From positions 62,001 to 126,000 of the forward strand of contig JBALXI010000005.1 in NCBI GenBank assembly GCA_036960605.1: 64,000 nucleotides of DNA, written 5' to 3'. The notes under the pieces are model-generated. The model was not told the origin of the DNA. It saw nothing but the letters and a program-made list of their open reading frames with translations, and ran no database searches. Of the stretch, positions 9,448 through 18,232 are shown piece by piece. Numbering within the stretch: position 1 is the first letter of the stretch; every line of letters starts with the position of its first letter. The position numbers were made by a program, and so were the translations under genes. The DNA comes from Oleispira sp036960605. GTDB taxonomy: Bacteria; Pseudomonadota; Gammaproteobacteria; Pseudomonadales; Oceanobacteraceae.

Positions 9448-10053
9448 ATGAGAAATAACATGCTAGAACCAGAGCGCCACTCTCTCGGCAGCCAGGCATC
9501 ACAACCCACAATGAATTTCAGCCAAGTAGGCGAAACTATTGCCATGCTCGCATTAACGGTCGCACAGATCGAAACGAGCATGAAAGAAGGTGACCAATCG
9601 GTTAACCAACTCACCGATAGCTTTACCGATCTGGCTAGCCATAGCCAAGAAATCATTGCAGAAGCACAGAGACTCGATAGCAACATTCCACACGAAGCTG
9701 ACATCAGAAAAAATATGCTACACGCCGCTGAGGGATTAAGCGGAAAAATACAACAAGCTATCATCGCCTTTCAATTTTATGACCGCTTAAGTCAGCGCCT
9801 TGATCATGCGTCGCATAGCTTAGAAAAAATTGGTCATCTAATAGCGGACTCTGGCGAACGTTATCAAGAAAGTGCTTGGAGAAGTGCTCAGGATGAAATT
9901 AAAAACAGCTATACCATGGAAGCCGAACGAATAATGTTCGAACATATCATGCGAGGACATAGCGTTGCTGAAGCTTTAGAGATCTATCACCATCAATTTC
10001 AAAAAGAAAAAGATGAGAGTTTCGATACCGATGATGATGTAGAGCTCTTCTAA
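9448..10053 (+). CDS. Conserved helical protein of unknown function
   Basis: A 201-residue soluble protein that I cannot name. It is predicted almost entirely helical, with heptad-like spacing (IGETIAMLALTVAQIETSMK; QQAIIAFQFYDRLSQRLDHA). The AFQFYDRLSQRL segment resembles short FQ(D/F)xxxQR motifs seen in CheZ-like and other chemotaxis-associated coiled coils and in uncharacterised proteins of pseudomonads; this is a weak resemblance from memory, not a family assignment. The C-terminus is acidic (DTDDDVELF). Either the ATG at 9448 or that at 9460 could be the start; the GGATGAG stretch just before 9460 makes the shorter form (197 residues) possible. It stands alone between gltA and the convergent MOSC gene. 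Confidence 0.75.
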   Translation: MRNNMLEPERHSLGSQASQPTMNFSQVGETIAMLALTVAQIETSMKEGDQSVNQLTDSFTDLASHSQEIIAEAQRLDSNIPHEADIRKNMLHAAEGLSGKIQQAIIAFQFYDRLSQRLDHASHSLEKIGHLIADSGERYQESAWRSAQDEIKNSYTMEAERIMFEHIMRGHSVAEALEIYHHQFQKEKDESFDTDDDVELF

Positions 10054-10056
10054 AAC

Positions 10057-10890
10057 TCACATTGCCTTTTCTGTAATGGTCAAAGCCTGACCTACTTTAA
10101 CCTCAAGTTTGTCAAAATAGTTAAAGGTTAAATTTTGACCAAAATGAATTTTCTTTTCTCTTCGACAGTATTTAAGTAATACAGGCAAGATGCTCGGTTC
10201 ACGCTTTGCTGTATTAGGATTAAGCGCGGGTATAACGCAGCGCTCACAAGATTTAACGACCGTCATCTCAAGGTTAGCGTCACTTAGGAGACCACTCGCC
10301 GTTAACGACTGCCAATTACGCTCTGCAAATACGACGCTATTCTCGACCACAATATTAGGTCGAAAGTTAACCGCACTAATTTCTGCCTCACACGCGTCAT
10401 TCAAAAAATCAATACTGGACTGAGCGACTACCAATAAAGGGAAGCCATCAGCAAAGCCAACATTCGTTCCTTTATCTGCATATTCTTCATCCGCAAAACG
10501 CAAACAATCTCCTTGGTAAACCAATCGACATGAACGATTCAATACCTGACTAAACCAGTTCGCAGCCTCATCCCCACAATCATATCCACGAACATCATCC
10601 GACCAAACCTGGACATCAATCAACTCTCCCCGCTCGTTAAGGCACAAACCTTCTGCGATCGTTTTATCCAACAACTGACTAGCCCATACCTGGCCATCTT
10701 CGATACGAGTAGAAATTAACGCCAACTGTGGGACTTCACGCTGTGATAAAAAAACACCTGTTGCACTATCGACCAACATCCAGCGGCGATCAAATAGCGG
10801 CCCTTTTTCATCAAACTGAAAGCTAGAAACAGAGATACCTGCACAAGATTTTATAGGGTAAACAAAAAGCTGGCTTATTTGGGGGGACAT
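10057..10890 (-). CDS. MOSC domain protein (YcbX-like, lacking a ferredoxin domain)
   Basis: Molybdenum-cofactor sulfurase C-terminal-like protein. An N-terminal MOSC beta-barrel domain (ISQLFVYPIKSCAGISV) is followed by the MOSC domain, with the conserved Cys segment SCERCVIPALNPNTAKRE that binds the molybdopterin sulfur or metal in relatives. E. coli YcbX, which reduces N-hydroxylated bases, is longer and ends in a [2Fe-2S] ferredoxin domain that is absent here, so electrons would have to come from a separate protein. I prefer the ATG at 10890, whose product begins like family members; a GTG at 10914 would add eight residues. It converges on the preceding gene with a 3-base gap. Confidence 0.88.
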   Translation of the reverse strand: MSPQISQLFVYPIKSCAGISVSSFQFDEKGPLFDRRWMLVDSATGVFLSQREVPQLALISTRIEDGQVWASQLLDKTIAEGLCLNERGELIDVQVWSDDVRGYDCGDEAANWFSQVLNRSCRLVYQGDCLRFADEEYADKGTNVGFADGFPLLVVAQSSIDFLNDACEAEISAVNFRPNIVVENSVVFAERNWQSLTASGLLSDANLEMTVVKSCERCVIPALNPNTAKREPSILPVLLKYCRREKKIHFGQNLTFNYFDKLEVKVGQALTITEKAM

Positions 10891-10900
10891 GATTTTTCCA

Positions 10901-10930
10901 TAATAATGCGACACAATTGCCGCATTATTA
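10901..10930. promoter_or_regulatory. 10-bp inverted repeat at the MOSC gene promoter/start
   Basis: Perfect arms TAATAATGCG (10901-10910) and CGCATTATTA (10921-10930) are separated by 10 bases. The outer arm overlaps a TATAAT hexamer on the minus strand (10927-10932), so the repeat could be an operator at the promoter or a leader hairpin just before the ATG at 10890. Confidence 0.4.
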
Positions 10931-10986
10931 TACAGGAGGGGTTTTGACGCGAATTATTAATTCCTTTTATGACATCAGACTTTCGC

Positions 10987-11952
10987 TTATTCTGCGGCCT
11001 CATCAGTCTCTTCTTTTTCTGCAAGCCCTAGCTTTTTACGTATAATACGCTGAACTTCCCTCGTCAATTTCTCAGGCTGGAATTTCGACAAGAAACCATC
11101 ACAACCCACCTTCTCAACCATCGCCTTATTAAAACTACCCGATAAAGAAGTATGCAGAACAATAAACATACTTTTCAACTCTGGATCTTTGCGGATCTCA
11201 GTCGTCAACATATAGCCATCCATCTCTGGCATTTCGGCATCGGTAATCAACATAAGAACATCGTTCGCAATATCCTTACCCTCGGCCTTCCAAGCTTCAA
11301 GCACCTGATAAGCTTCTAAACCATTATGGGTTGCCACGACCTCTATACCCAACTTCACCAGAACGCCCGTTACCTGATTCAACGCAACTTGCGAATCATC
11401 AGCAATCAGTACTTGCTTACCCTTAATGAGTTCAACAAGATCATCATCAACCCATTCGTCACTGATTTCTGGATTGTACGGAGTAATCTCCGCCAGCACT
11501 TTCTCCACATCAATAATTTCAACGATACTATCGTCCATACGACTAATCGCCGTTAAGTAATGTGAACGTCCTGCACCAACCGGAGGCGGAAGTATTTCAT
11601 TCCAATTCATATTAACAATACGTTCGACACCCGCGACTAGAAAAGCCTGTACGGTCATATTGTATTCAGTGACAATAATGGTTGAGTCTTCATCAATGAC
11701 CGTTGTGCCCATCTTAATCGCGCGACGCAAATCAATAACTGGGATGGTTTGCCCCCTCAGATGGGTAACACCCACCACTACTTCATGACGATCTGGAATT
11801 TCGGTCAATGGCGGGAGACTCATCACCTCTTGCACTTTAAACACATTAATTGCAAAGCGCTGACGACCACCCAAACTGAACAATAAAAGCTCTAATCTAT
11901 TTTGTCCCACTAGCTGGGTACGGGAATCAACCGTGCTCAGAACGCCGCTCAT
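10987..11952 (-). CDS. cheV: Chemotaxis coupling protein CheV
   Basis: CheW-like adaptor fused to a receiver domain, linking chemoreceptors to CheA and tuning adaptation. An N-terminal CheW domain (about residues 1-160; QNRLELLLFSLG, FKVQEVM, LRGQTIPVIDL) is followed by a receiver domain (about 185-310) with the phospho-acceptor D238 in LITDAEMPEMDGY. I use the ATG at 11952: GGAG lies six bases upstream and the product then begins MSGVLSTVDSRTQLVGQ as in CheV homologues; an ATG four codons upstream is less likely. No other chemotaxis gene is next to it. The C-terminus is a short acidic tail. Confidence 0.96.
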   Translation of the reverse strand: MSGVLSTVDSRTQLVGQNRLELLLFSLGGRQRFAINVFKVQEVMSLPPLTEIPDRHEVVVGVTHLRGQTIPVIDLRRAIKMGTTVIDEDSTIIVTEYNMTVQAFLVAGVERIVNMNWNEILPPPVGAGRSHYLTAISRMDDSIVEIIDVEKVLAEITPYNPEISDEWVDDDLVELIKGKQVLIADDSQVALNQVTGVLVKLGIEVVATHNGLEAYQVLEAWKAEGKDIANDVLMLITDAEMPEMDGYMLTTEIRKDPELKSMFIVLHTSLSGSFNKAMVEKVGCDGFLSKFQPEKLTREVQRIIRKKLGLAEKEETDEAAE

Positions 11953-12032
11953 AGTCCACTCCATATAAGTTATATTTTATAAGTGTAGACAATTTCAAGA
12001 GCCGCGCTCGAGATTACCCTCATCCAAGCGTA

Positions 12033-13595
12033 TTACTTAGCCGGATAACCCGTGATATCACGTATCGATTGGTACAAAGGCTTCATCCGTTGATACATCT
12101 TTTTATAGACTTCCTTATAAAGACGATCATACATCAGCACAGTCGGCATATCAGGCTCAAACACATCTCCTAGACGTGTCATTTTATCAATGGCTTCATC
12201 ATAGCTAGAATAGATTCCTAGACCGACAAAACAATTAATCGCAGCGCCTAGACCAGACGCTTCAAACGTATGCGGACGCTCCGCCGCCATCCCAAATATA
12301 TCAGCCGTTAACTGCATCGCCGCATCACTTTGCGAACCACCACCTGAAACGCGTAAACGGGTGATTTTAGTACCACTACGCTTTTCGATCTGCTCTTTGC
12401 CCGAACGTAATTCATACGCGATGCCTTCCAAAATAGCTCGATAGACGTGAGCACGCTTGTGCACATCGCCGAAACCGATAAAGGCGCCTTTACCTTCTGG
12501 CCCCGGCTGTCTTACACCGGGAGACCAATAAGGTTGCATCATTAGCCCCATAGAGCCTGCTGGCACTTGATTCAACAACTCATCAAACAGCTGTTCAGTT
12601 TCAATCCCTAGCTCTTTTGCTTTACGTTGCTCAGCTTGGGCAAACTCAGTTTTGAACCAACTCACCATCCAGAAACCACGGTAAACCATCATCTCAGTAT
12701 TATAGACACCCGGCATGGCCGCGGAATACGGTGGAATAAAGGGAATCGTTTCAACGTATTTTTTGGTCGAAGTATTAATCGTCGCTGTCGTGCCATAACT
12801 TAAGCAACCGACATTTGGCTCAACACCACCAGAACCCAGCACCTCACACGCTTTGTCCGATGCTGCTGCGATCATCTTCAATCCCACCGGCAACGAGGTA
12901 AACTCTGAAGCCTGCGCGGTGATCTCACCCAGCAACTCGCCCGGCTTAACCAAGTCAGGCATCATATCTCGCGTTGCCGCCAATAATTTCCACTTCAGAT
13001 CACTTTTTTTCGCCCACTGCTGCTTACGATAATCATAAGGTAAATAGCCCATGGTCGAACCGGTTGAATCTTTCATCTGGCCAGTTAATTTATAGGTCAG
13101 GTAAGTAGACAAACTAATATAATGACGGGTTTTATGCCAAATCTCTGGCTGCTGTTGCTGAATCCAATTATCACGTGCTTTGGCTCTCAGCTCCGCAATG
13201 ACGTTCGTCAAACCGAGGGCTTTGATTAAGAAACCCCAAATGCCGGTAAGCGGCTTTTTAACTTCTGCACGACGCTGATCCATCCAAACAATCGCCGGCC
13301 TAAGAGGCTTTTTATCCGCGTCTAGATTAATCATGGTATAGCGCTGAGTGGTCAGTGAAATGCCTTTAATTTGCTCCGGTTTTACAATCCCCTGCGCCCA
13401 TAAATTCTGACAAACTTCTCCCAGAGATTTCCAATAATAATCTGCGTCCTGCTCTGCCCAACCCGGATTATTTGAAAAATAAGCTTCTAAATTGACTTTG
13501 CTTTTAGCAACTTCATTTCCTTGCTCATCAAACACCAAGGCACGAATGCTCTGCGTACCATTATCAATGGCAAGTACATATTGCGGCTGAGTCAC
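12033..13595 (-). CDS. FGGY-family carbohydrate kinase
   Basis: ATP-dependent kinase of the glycerol/xylulose kinase superfamily, 520 residues. The N-terminal phosphate-binding motif AIDNGTQSIRALVFD, the substrate-binding WMDQRR segment and the C-terminal adenosine motif VSGGGSQSDAAMQLTAD are present. The substrate cannot be read from the sequence: it is more distant from GlpK and XylB than they are from their own orthologues. Downstream position in an operon with a glycerol-3-phosphate dehydrogenase and an alkyl-DHAP-synthase-like flavoprotein suggests glycerol, dihydroxyacetone or an alkylglycerol. The start is GTG with AAGGA seven bases upstream. A 13-bp hairpin separates it from the upstream glpD-like gene. 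Confidence 0.9.
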   Translation of the reverse strand: MTQPQYVLAIDNGTQSIRALVFDEQGNEVAKSKVNLEAYFSNNPGWAEQDADYYWKSLGEVCQNLWAQGIVKPEQIKGISLTTQRYTMINLDADKKPLRPAIVWMDQRRAEVKKPLTGIWGFLIKALGLTNVIAELRAKARDNWIQQQQPEIWHKTRHYISLSTYLTYKLTGQMKDSTGSTMGYLPYDYRKQQWAKKSDLKWKLLAATRDMMPDLVKPGELLGEITAQASEFTSLPVGLKMIAAASDKACEVLGSGGVEPNVGCLSYGTTATINTSTKKYVETIPFIPPYSAAMPGVYNTEMMVYRGFWMVSWFKTEFAQAEQRKAKELGIETEQLFDELLNQVPAGSMGLMMQPYWSPGVRQPGPEGKGAFIGFGDVHKRAHVYRAILEGIAYELRSGKEQIEKRSGTKITRLRVSGGGSQSDAAMQLTADIFGMAAERPHTFEASGLGAAINCFVGLGIYSSYDEAIDKMTRLGDVFEPDMPTVLMYDRLYKEVYKKMYQRMKPLYQSIRDITGYPAK

Positions 13596-13620
13596 AGCAT
13601 TTTCCTTTTTATTATGGGTA

Positions 13621-13648
13621 ACCCCTCTGCTTTAAAAAGCAGAGGGGT
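13621..13648 (-). promoter_or_regulatory. Intercistronic hairpin between dehydrogenase and kinase
   Basis: Perfect 13-bp arms ACCCCTCTGCTTT (13621-13633) and AAAGCAGAGGGGT (13636-13648) lie in the 76-base gap between the two genes. No run of T follows on the minus strand, so it is more likely an mRNA-stability or attenuation element than a full terminator. Confidence 0.6.
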
Positions 13649-13671
13649 AGGTAGATATGAAGGGAGATAAA

Positions 13672-15270
13672 TCAGGCAGGTATACTGTAGTATTTATTCC
13701 AAATAGACTTATAACGCTCAAGCTCAACTTGCCACTTCTGCTCAGTCCAGTTGAGTTCTTGGCAGCAGATCGCTTTAATCTTGTCTTCATAAATCAAACC
13801 ACCCTGCTCAAGCAACAAACCTAAACGAGTACGGCGTAGCAATAAATCATCTAAATGAACAATCGCCTCATTCTTAGCAGACCAGCGTAATTCAGCCCAC
13901 ATAGCACGAGCACCAGGAATCACATCCAGCTCATTTTTTTGCGCTTGTGCTAATAAACGATCGCTGTCCATACCATAATGGCCTTGCAAACGCTTCTTCA
14001 AATACCCAGGAAGGGATTTAAACAAAACGTGGGTCGGCGTAGATTTAGTGAACATATCCGCGCCATGATCACGCGCACTAAAGCCTGGTAAATAAGGTTC
14101 GGCAGCCGCTAGAACATCTAAAGCGATCAAGCGGAACGTGGTTAATTTACCACCACTAACGGTGACCAACCCTTTGTCATTCCAAACACTGTGATTACGT
14201 TTTTCTTTTGACGGATTTAACGCACCTGAACTTACCAGAGGACGAACCCCAGCCCAGGAAGAAATAATATCTTTTTCTTCTAAATCTGCTTTCGGGAATT
14301 GGAAATTAGCAACACGCATCAGATACTCAAGCTCTACTCGCGTTATCGCCACTTCTTTATTATCAATGCCCTTGTTATCCAAATCTGTCGTGCCGATAAT
14401 GGTACGACCTTCCCAAGGGAAGATGAAAATAGGTCGTTTATCATCGGGGTGCATCGCTGTGAATGCCTGCGCAACCGGCAAGCGCCAGCTAGGTACGACA
14501 AGGTGACTACCACGAGCAGGACGAATATTTTTTTCGTCGCTCATCTCACCGCGTAACTCATCCGCCCAAGCGCCCGTTGCATTGATAACAACTTTCGCTT
14601 TCACCGCAAAGACTTCTTCACTCTCTGCATCTTTAAGGTTGGCGCCAACCACATTGCCATTTTCTTTAATTAAAGAATCAACGGCTACATAATTAATGAT
14701 TTCAGCACCGTCTTTTTGCGCTTCGCGTAAAACACGAATCACCAAACGAGAATCATCAGTTACGGCATCCGCAAACTGAGTACCCCCAATTAATTCATCT
14801 TCATTAATTAACGGACTTAAATATTCAAAGTTTTGCAATTTATGAAATTGACGATACTTTTTACCGGCAAAGAAATCATAAATACGCAGCAAGCTATTGA
14901 AAACAAACGGTCCAGGAAAGCCACCCTTGTAATGAGCCATCAAATAACCCATTTGATCAACCAAGCCCGGCGCTTCGTTCATCAAGCGTTCACGCTCAGA
15001 TACTGAGTGCATGGTCGTTTTGATATCGCCAGCCGCGATATAACGTAAACCACCATGGACCATTTTTGATGAGCGACTTGACGTTCCCCAGGCAAAATCC
15101 TGACGATCCACCAGCAATACACTTAAGCCACGACGTGCAGCTTCACGGGCAATACCCGCGCCCGTAATACCACCACCGGCAATAACAACATCCCATTCGT
15201 CTTGCTTGTTTTCTCTCAAGCGATTTAGCAATAGTTCACGATTACCTGATTGCCATGCTTCTTGCCACAT
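13672..15270 (-). CDS. glpD: FAD-dependent glycerol-3-phosphate dehydrogenase
   Basis: Oxidises sn-glycerol 3-phosphate to dihydroxyacetone phosphate and feeds electrons to quinone at the membrane. The 532 residues contain the FAD-binding motif VVIAGGGITGAGIAREAARRG, the family signature FAWGTSSRSSKMVHGGLRY, and the second cofactor motif ISSWAGVRPLV plus VSGGKLTTFR. Length is close to E. coli GlpD (501) with a somewhat longer C-terminal helical domain. It sits between the alkyl-DHAP-synthase-like gene and the FGGY kinase, which points to shared use of DHAP/G3P. I cannot exclude that it is a specialised paralogue next to a main glpD elsewhere. Confidence 0.93.
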   Translation of the reverse strand: MWQEAWQSGNRELLLNRLRENKQDEWDVVIAGGGITGAGIAREAARRGLSVLLVDRQDFAWGTSSRSSKMVHGGLRYIAAGDIKTTMHSVSERERLMNEAPGLVDQMGYLMAHYKGGFPGPFVFNSLLRIYDFFAGKKYRQFHKLQNFEYLSPLINEDELIGGTQFADAVTDDSRLVIRVLREAQKDGAEIINYVAVDSLIKENGNVVGANLKDAESEEVFAVKAKVVINATGAWADELRGEMSDEKNIRPARGSHLVVPSWRLPVAQAFTAMHPDDKRPIFIFPWEGRTIIGTTDLDNKGIDNKEVAITRVELEYLMRVANFQFPKADLEEKDIISSWAGVRPLVSSGALNPSKEKRNHSVWNDKGLVTVSGGKLTTFRLIALDVLAAAEPYLPGFSARDHGADMFTKSTPTHVLFKSLPGYLKKRLQGHYGMDSDRLLAQAQKNELDVIPGARAMWAELRWSAKNEAIVHLDDLLLRRTRLGLLLEQGGLIYEDKIKAICCQELNWTEQKWQVELERYKSIWNKYYSIPA

Positions 15271-15351
15271 AATTACTGCTCTTTAAAAACTACTGACTAC
15301 AAGTCAGCAGTGATAAGTAAAAAGAAATTAACCTGCATTACTTAATGCTGG

Positions 15352-16959
15352 TTATTTATCATCTTCAATCAAAATACCCGGATTCAAACGTTTTTCTGGA
15401 TCGAAATCTTTAATCAAGGTTTCAATCACACGCATACCGAGCTCGCCTTTTTCAGCAGGCATATAAGGCGCGTGGTCACGACCGACACCGTGCTGGTGAG
15501 AAATCGTCGCACGACCCTGAGCGATCACGTCACAGGTATTAGATTTCAACTTCTTCCAGCGTGCCAATGTACCTTCATAGGTATCTGCGCAGCGGAAGAA
15601 ATACGTCGTATAAATACTAGAACCTTGGCCATAAACATGGGAAAGGTGCGTAAAGACCATAGCCTCTTCGCCTTCATCTTTTAGCGCCGTGCGCAAAGAT
15701 TCTTCCATGCCGTTCATCATATTATCAACGTTATCCCAATCGGTAGACGTCTCTAACGTATCAACAGCAATGCCCTGAGCCCACGTTGTTTCACGTAAAT
15801 AAGGGAATTTAAAACGACCATGAGCCCAGATAGAACCCATGATATTCGCTAAGGGTCCGCCAATACCTTTGTATTGTCTTAGGATTTTCTTAACTTGCTT
15901 CATCGACGTTTTATTTTGGAATTTGCTGCCTGTAACACCAAACGTCAACATGCAGCGATTATCATCCAATCCACGGAGACGCAAATAGCCATCAAGCAAT
16001 TTAAACTGCTTCAATGTCGTACCCAAGTTTGCATGAGCACGAGTTTCAGCCGCGTTACTCACACGCATCATCGACATCGGAATTTTCTGCTGTGCAACTT
16101 CTCGGGCAACAGCCTTACCTGCTTCCCAGTTTGGCATGAAGCAAACCATGAATTTTTCTTCTTTCGCCACACGCACAACACGTACTTTAACTTCGGTATA
16201 GATGCCCATACGGCCTTCCATACCCATTGTTACTTCACGCATATCCGGGCCTGCAGAAGAAGCAGGTATGGTAGGAATATCCATCGTCCCGAGCATTGTT
16301 TCCAACTTACCACCGGCAAACATTTGCTCAATACGACCATAGCGTAAAGACTGCTGACCCGAAGAACGCGTCGCTACCCAACCACCAATCGTCGACAATT
16401 CCCAAGACTGAGGATAATGACCTAACGTATAACCACGAGCCTGCAGCTGAGATTCAACCTGTGGTCCCGGTGTACCGGCACCAAACGTCGCAATTTGGCT
16501 TTCTTCGTTCAGCTCCATTAGCTGATTCATACGACCCATATCAATGGTTAGAATCGCTTTGGCATTGGCCTGAGGCGTAATATGGCCGGCAACAGACGTA
16601 CCGCCACCATAAGGAATAACAATAAAATCATGCTCAACCGCAAGATCTAAAATTTCACGTACCTGAGTACTGGTTTCTGGATAAGCGATACCATCAGGGA
16701 AAACATCAAAATCACCACTGCGCATGGCCAACCAATCAGGGAAGCTCTGGCCGCGAGCATGGCGCACACGCTCTTCAGCATCGGTACTGATTAAAGGGTG
16801 CTTTGGAAGACGAGAAGCGGGCACTTTAGCCATAACACTCTCAAGAGAAACATCTTTCAACGCTTTCGGTTCACCGATAAAGCTGCGAATTAATGCACCG
16901 CCGTGTTCTGAAACTTCTTTAGTTGTACTATCATCACCCCAACCATTCCAACGACGCAT
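15352..16959 (-). CDS. FAD-binding oxidase related to alkyl-dihydroxyacetonephosphate synthase
   Basis: A 535-residue flavoprotein of the PCMH-type (vanillyl-alcohol oxidase) fold. The N-terminal RRWNGWGDD is the hallmark of the alkylglycerone-phosphate synthase branch; the FAD-phosphate loop is VIPYGGGTSVAGHI, and the cap domain ends with YGQGSSIYTTYFFR and SHQHGVGRDHAPYM. In animal AGPS the corresponding active-site loop has three consecutive histidines; here it is H488-Q489-H490. AGPS exchanges the acyl group of acyl-DHAP for a fatty alcohol to make ether lipids, but bacterial members of this branch are mostly untested and some may be oxidases of D-hydroxy acids or glycerol derivatives. 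AGGAG precedes the ATG. First gene of the three-gene operon, divergent from an AraC regulator. Confidence 0.88.
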   Translation of the reverse strand: MRRWNGWGDDSTTKEVSEHGGALIRSFIGEPKALKDVSLESVMAKVPASRLPKHPLISTDAEERVRHARGQSFPDWLAMRSGDFDVFPDGIAYPETSTQVREILDLAVEHDFIVIPYGGGTSVAGHITPQANAKAILTIDMGRMNQLMELNEESQIATFGAGTPGPQVESQLQARGYTLGHYPQSWELSTIGGWVATRSSGQQSLRYGRIEQMFAGGKLETMLGTMDIPTIPASSAGPDMREVTMGMEGRMGIYTEVKVRVVRVAKEEKFMVCFMPNWEAGKAVAREVAQQKIPMSMMRVSNAAETRAHANLGTTLKQFKLLDGYLRLRGLDDNRCMLTFGVTGSKFQNKTSMKQVKKILRQYKGIGGPLANIMGSIWAHGRFKFPYLRETTWAQGIAVDTLETSTDWDNVDNMMNGMEESLRTALKDEGEEAMVFTHLSHVYGQGSSIYTTYFFRCADTYEGTLARWKKLKSNTCDVIAQGRATISHQHGVGRDHAPYMPAEKGELGMRVIETLIKDFDPEKRLNPGILIEDDK

Positions 16960-17161
16960 ACTATTCTCCTAATACTTTTTATTTTTCAGTCAATTTAATG
17001 GGCTATTACAATATTTTTTTACAGTCAGTAATAGACCCATAGCGCAGGTAGCGCTAATATGACGATTAGTCTACGGAGGCGCCCGAAATAAGCAACGACG
17101 CTTTCGGACAGCCACGTAGTAAATTAGGCCATCGTACGACAGAAATCATTAAGATCGCCCT
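16960..17161. promoter_or_regulatory. Divergent promoter region of the AGPS-like operon and AraC-type gene
   Basis: The 202 bases between the two divergent starts must hold the operon promoter and probably the regulator's binding sites. I could not pick out convincing -35/-10 pairs or a clear operator repeat. Confidence 0.4.
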
Positions 17162-18193
17162 ATGACTGAAGACCGCCTTGGATCCGCTTCCACCGCCGCA
17201 TTGCGCCAATATTTAAGAGCTGCGCAAGATTATGGCATTGAAGCAGAAGACGCGCTTGTACAAAATGATCTACCTATCGGTATTTTAGACAACAGCATAA
17301 CGCGAGTAACCGGGTCTGAATTTCAGCGCCTCATTCGCTGGCTGGTTGACGCCTGCAATGACCCGCTGTTCGGTTTAAAGAGCGGCGCGTATGTTCAACC
17401 GGGCTCTTACAGCATCTTTGGCTACATGATTATGAACTGCCGCAGTGCTCGCGAAGCGCTGCACATGACCCCAATGTATGAGTCAATTGTCGGCGACATG
17501 GGCGTTACCAAGCTTGAAAAAGCAGGACCACGCTTAGCCGTACGCTGGACTTGCCAATATGATGACCCGATTATTATTCCTCACATGATCGACAATGTTC
17601 TCGCCTCCTGGACACAATTTGCTCGCTACCTTGCCGACCTGCCAGAAGGAAAGCCTTATTGCGTTCAGCTAGAACGTGATGTACCCAATGCAGAAGAGTT
17701 AGCAATTTACCAAGAAATGTTTGGCTGTGAGATTGAATTCAACGCCAAACGCAGCGCGCTAATTGTTGACGAAGAAGTATTAGAAATCCCATTACGTCAG
17801 CCCGACCCAGGTCTATTGCAAACCCTGACCCAGCAAGCCGAATCGATGATGGATGAGATCAAACAAAAGAAAACCATCATCTTGCAAGTACGCGCCGTAC
17901 TTCGCCAGTTAATGGAACATGAATTACCGCGTAAAGAAAAAGTTGCCGAAGCACTGGATATGACCGAACGTACGCTTCAACGCAGATTGCAAGAAGCCGG
18001 TACCGGCTATCAGAATTTATTGGATGATATTCGCCGAGAAACCGCAATAGAATGGCTGACCACAACTCAAGTTGCGATCAATGAAATTGCCAGTAACTTA
18101 GGCTTTAGTGAAGTAAGATCTTTTCATCGCCGCTTTAAATCTTGGACCGGACACGCCCCTGGCGAGTATCGGACTATTCATACCAAGAGCTAG
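17162..18193 (+). CDS. AraC-family transcriptional regulator
   Basis: 343 residues: an N-terminal effector-binding region of the type found in OruR/ArgR-like AraC proteins (about residues 20-210) and a C-terminal pair of helix-turn-helices (about 245-340; MTERTLQRRLQEAGTGYQ and INEIASNLGFSEVRSFHRRF). It is transcribed away from the AGPS-like/glpD/kinase operon, so it most likely activates that operon in response to a lipid-derived or glycerol-derived ligand. The effector is unknown. It converges on waaC with a 39-base gap. Confidence 0.93.
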   Translation: MTEDRLGSASTAALRQYLRAAQDYGIEAEDALVQNDLPIGILDNSITRVTGSEFQRLIRWLVDACNDPLFGLKSGAYVQPGSYSIFGYMIMNCRSAREALHMTPMYESIVGDMGVTKLEKAGPRLAVRWTCQYDDPIIIPHMIDNVLASWTQFARYLADLPEGKPYCVQLERDVPNAEELAIYQEMFGCEIEFNAKRSALIVDEEVLEIPLRQPDPGLLQTLTQQAESMMDEIKQKKTIILQVRAVLRQLMEHELPRKEKVAEALDMTERTLQRRLQEAGTGYQNLLDDIRRETAIEWLTTTQVAINEIASNLGFSEVRSFHRRFKSWTGHAPGEYRTIHTKS

Positions 18194-18232
18194 CCTAAAA
18201 ATAGCATTTCAATGGCGGCATTAATTGAAGAA

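Noticed and set aside
15895..16347. 150-codon frame antisense to the AGPS-like gene
   Set aside because: It lies fully inside a well-supported gene on the other strand, is His/Thr/Ser-rich as expected of shadow frames, and matches nothing.
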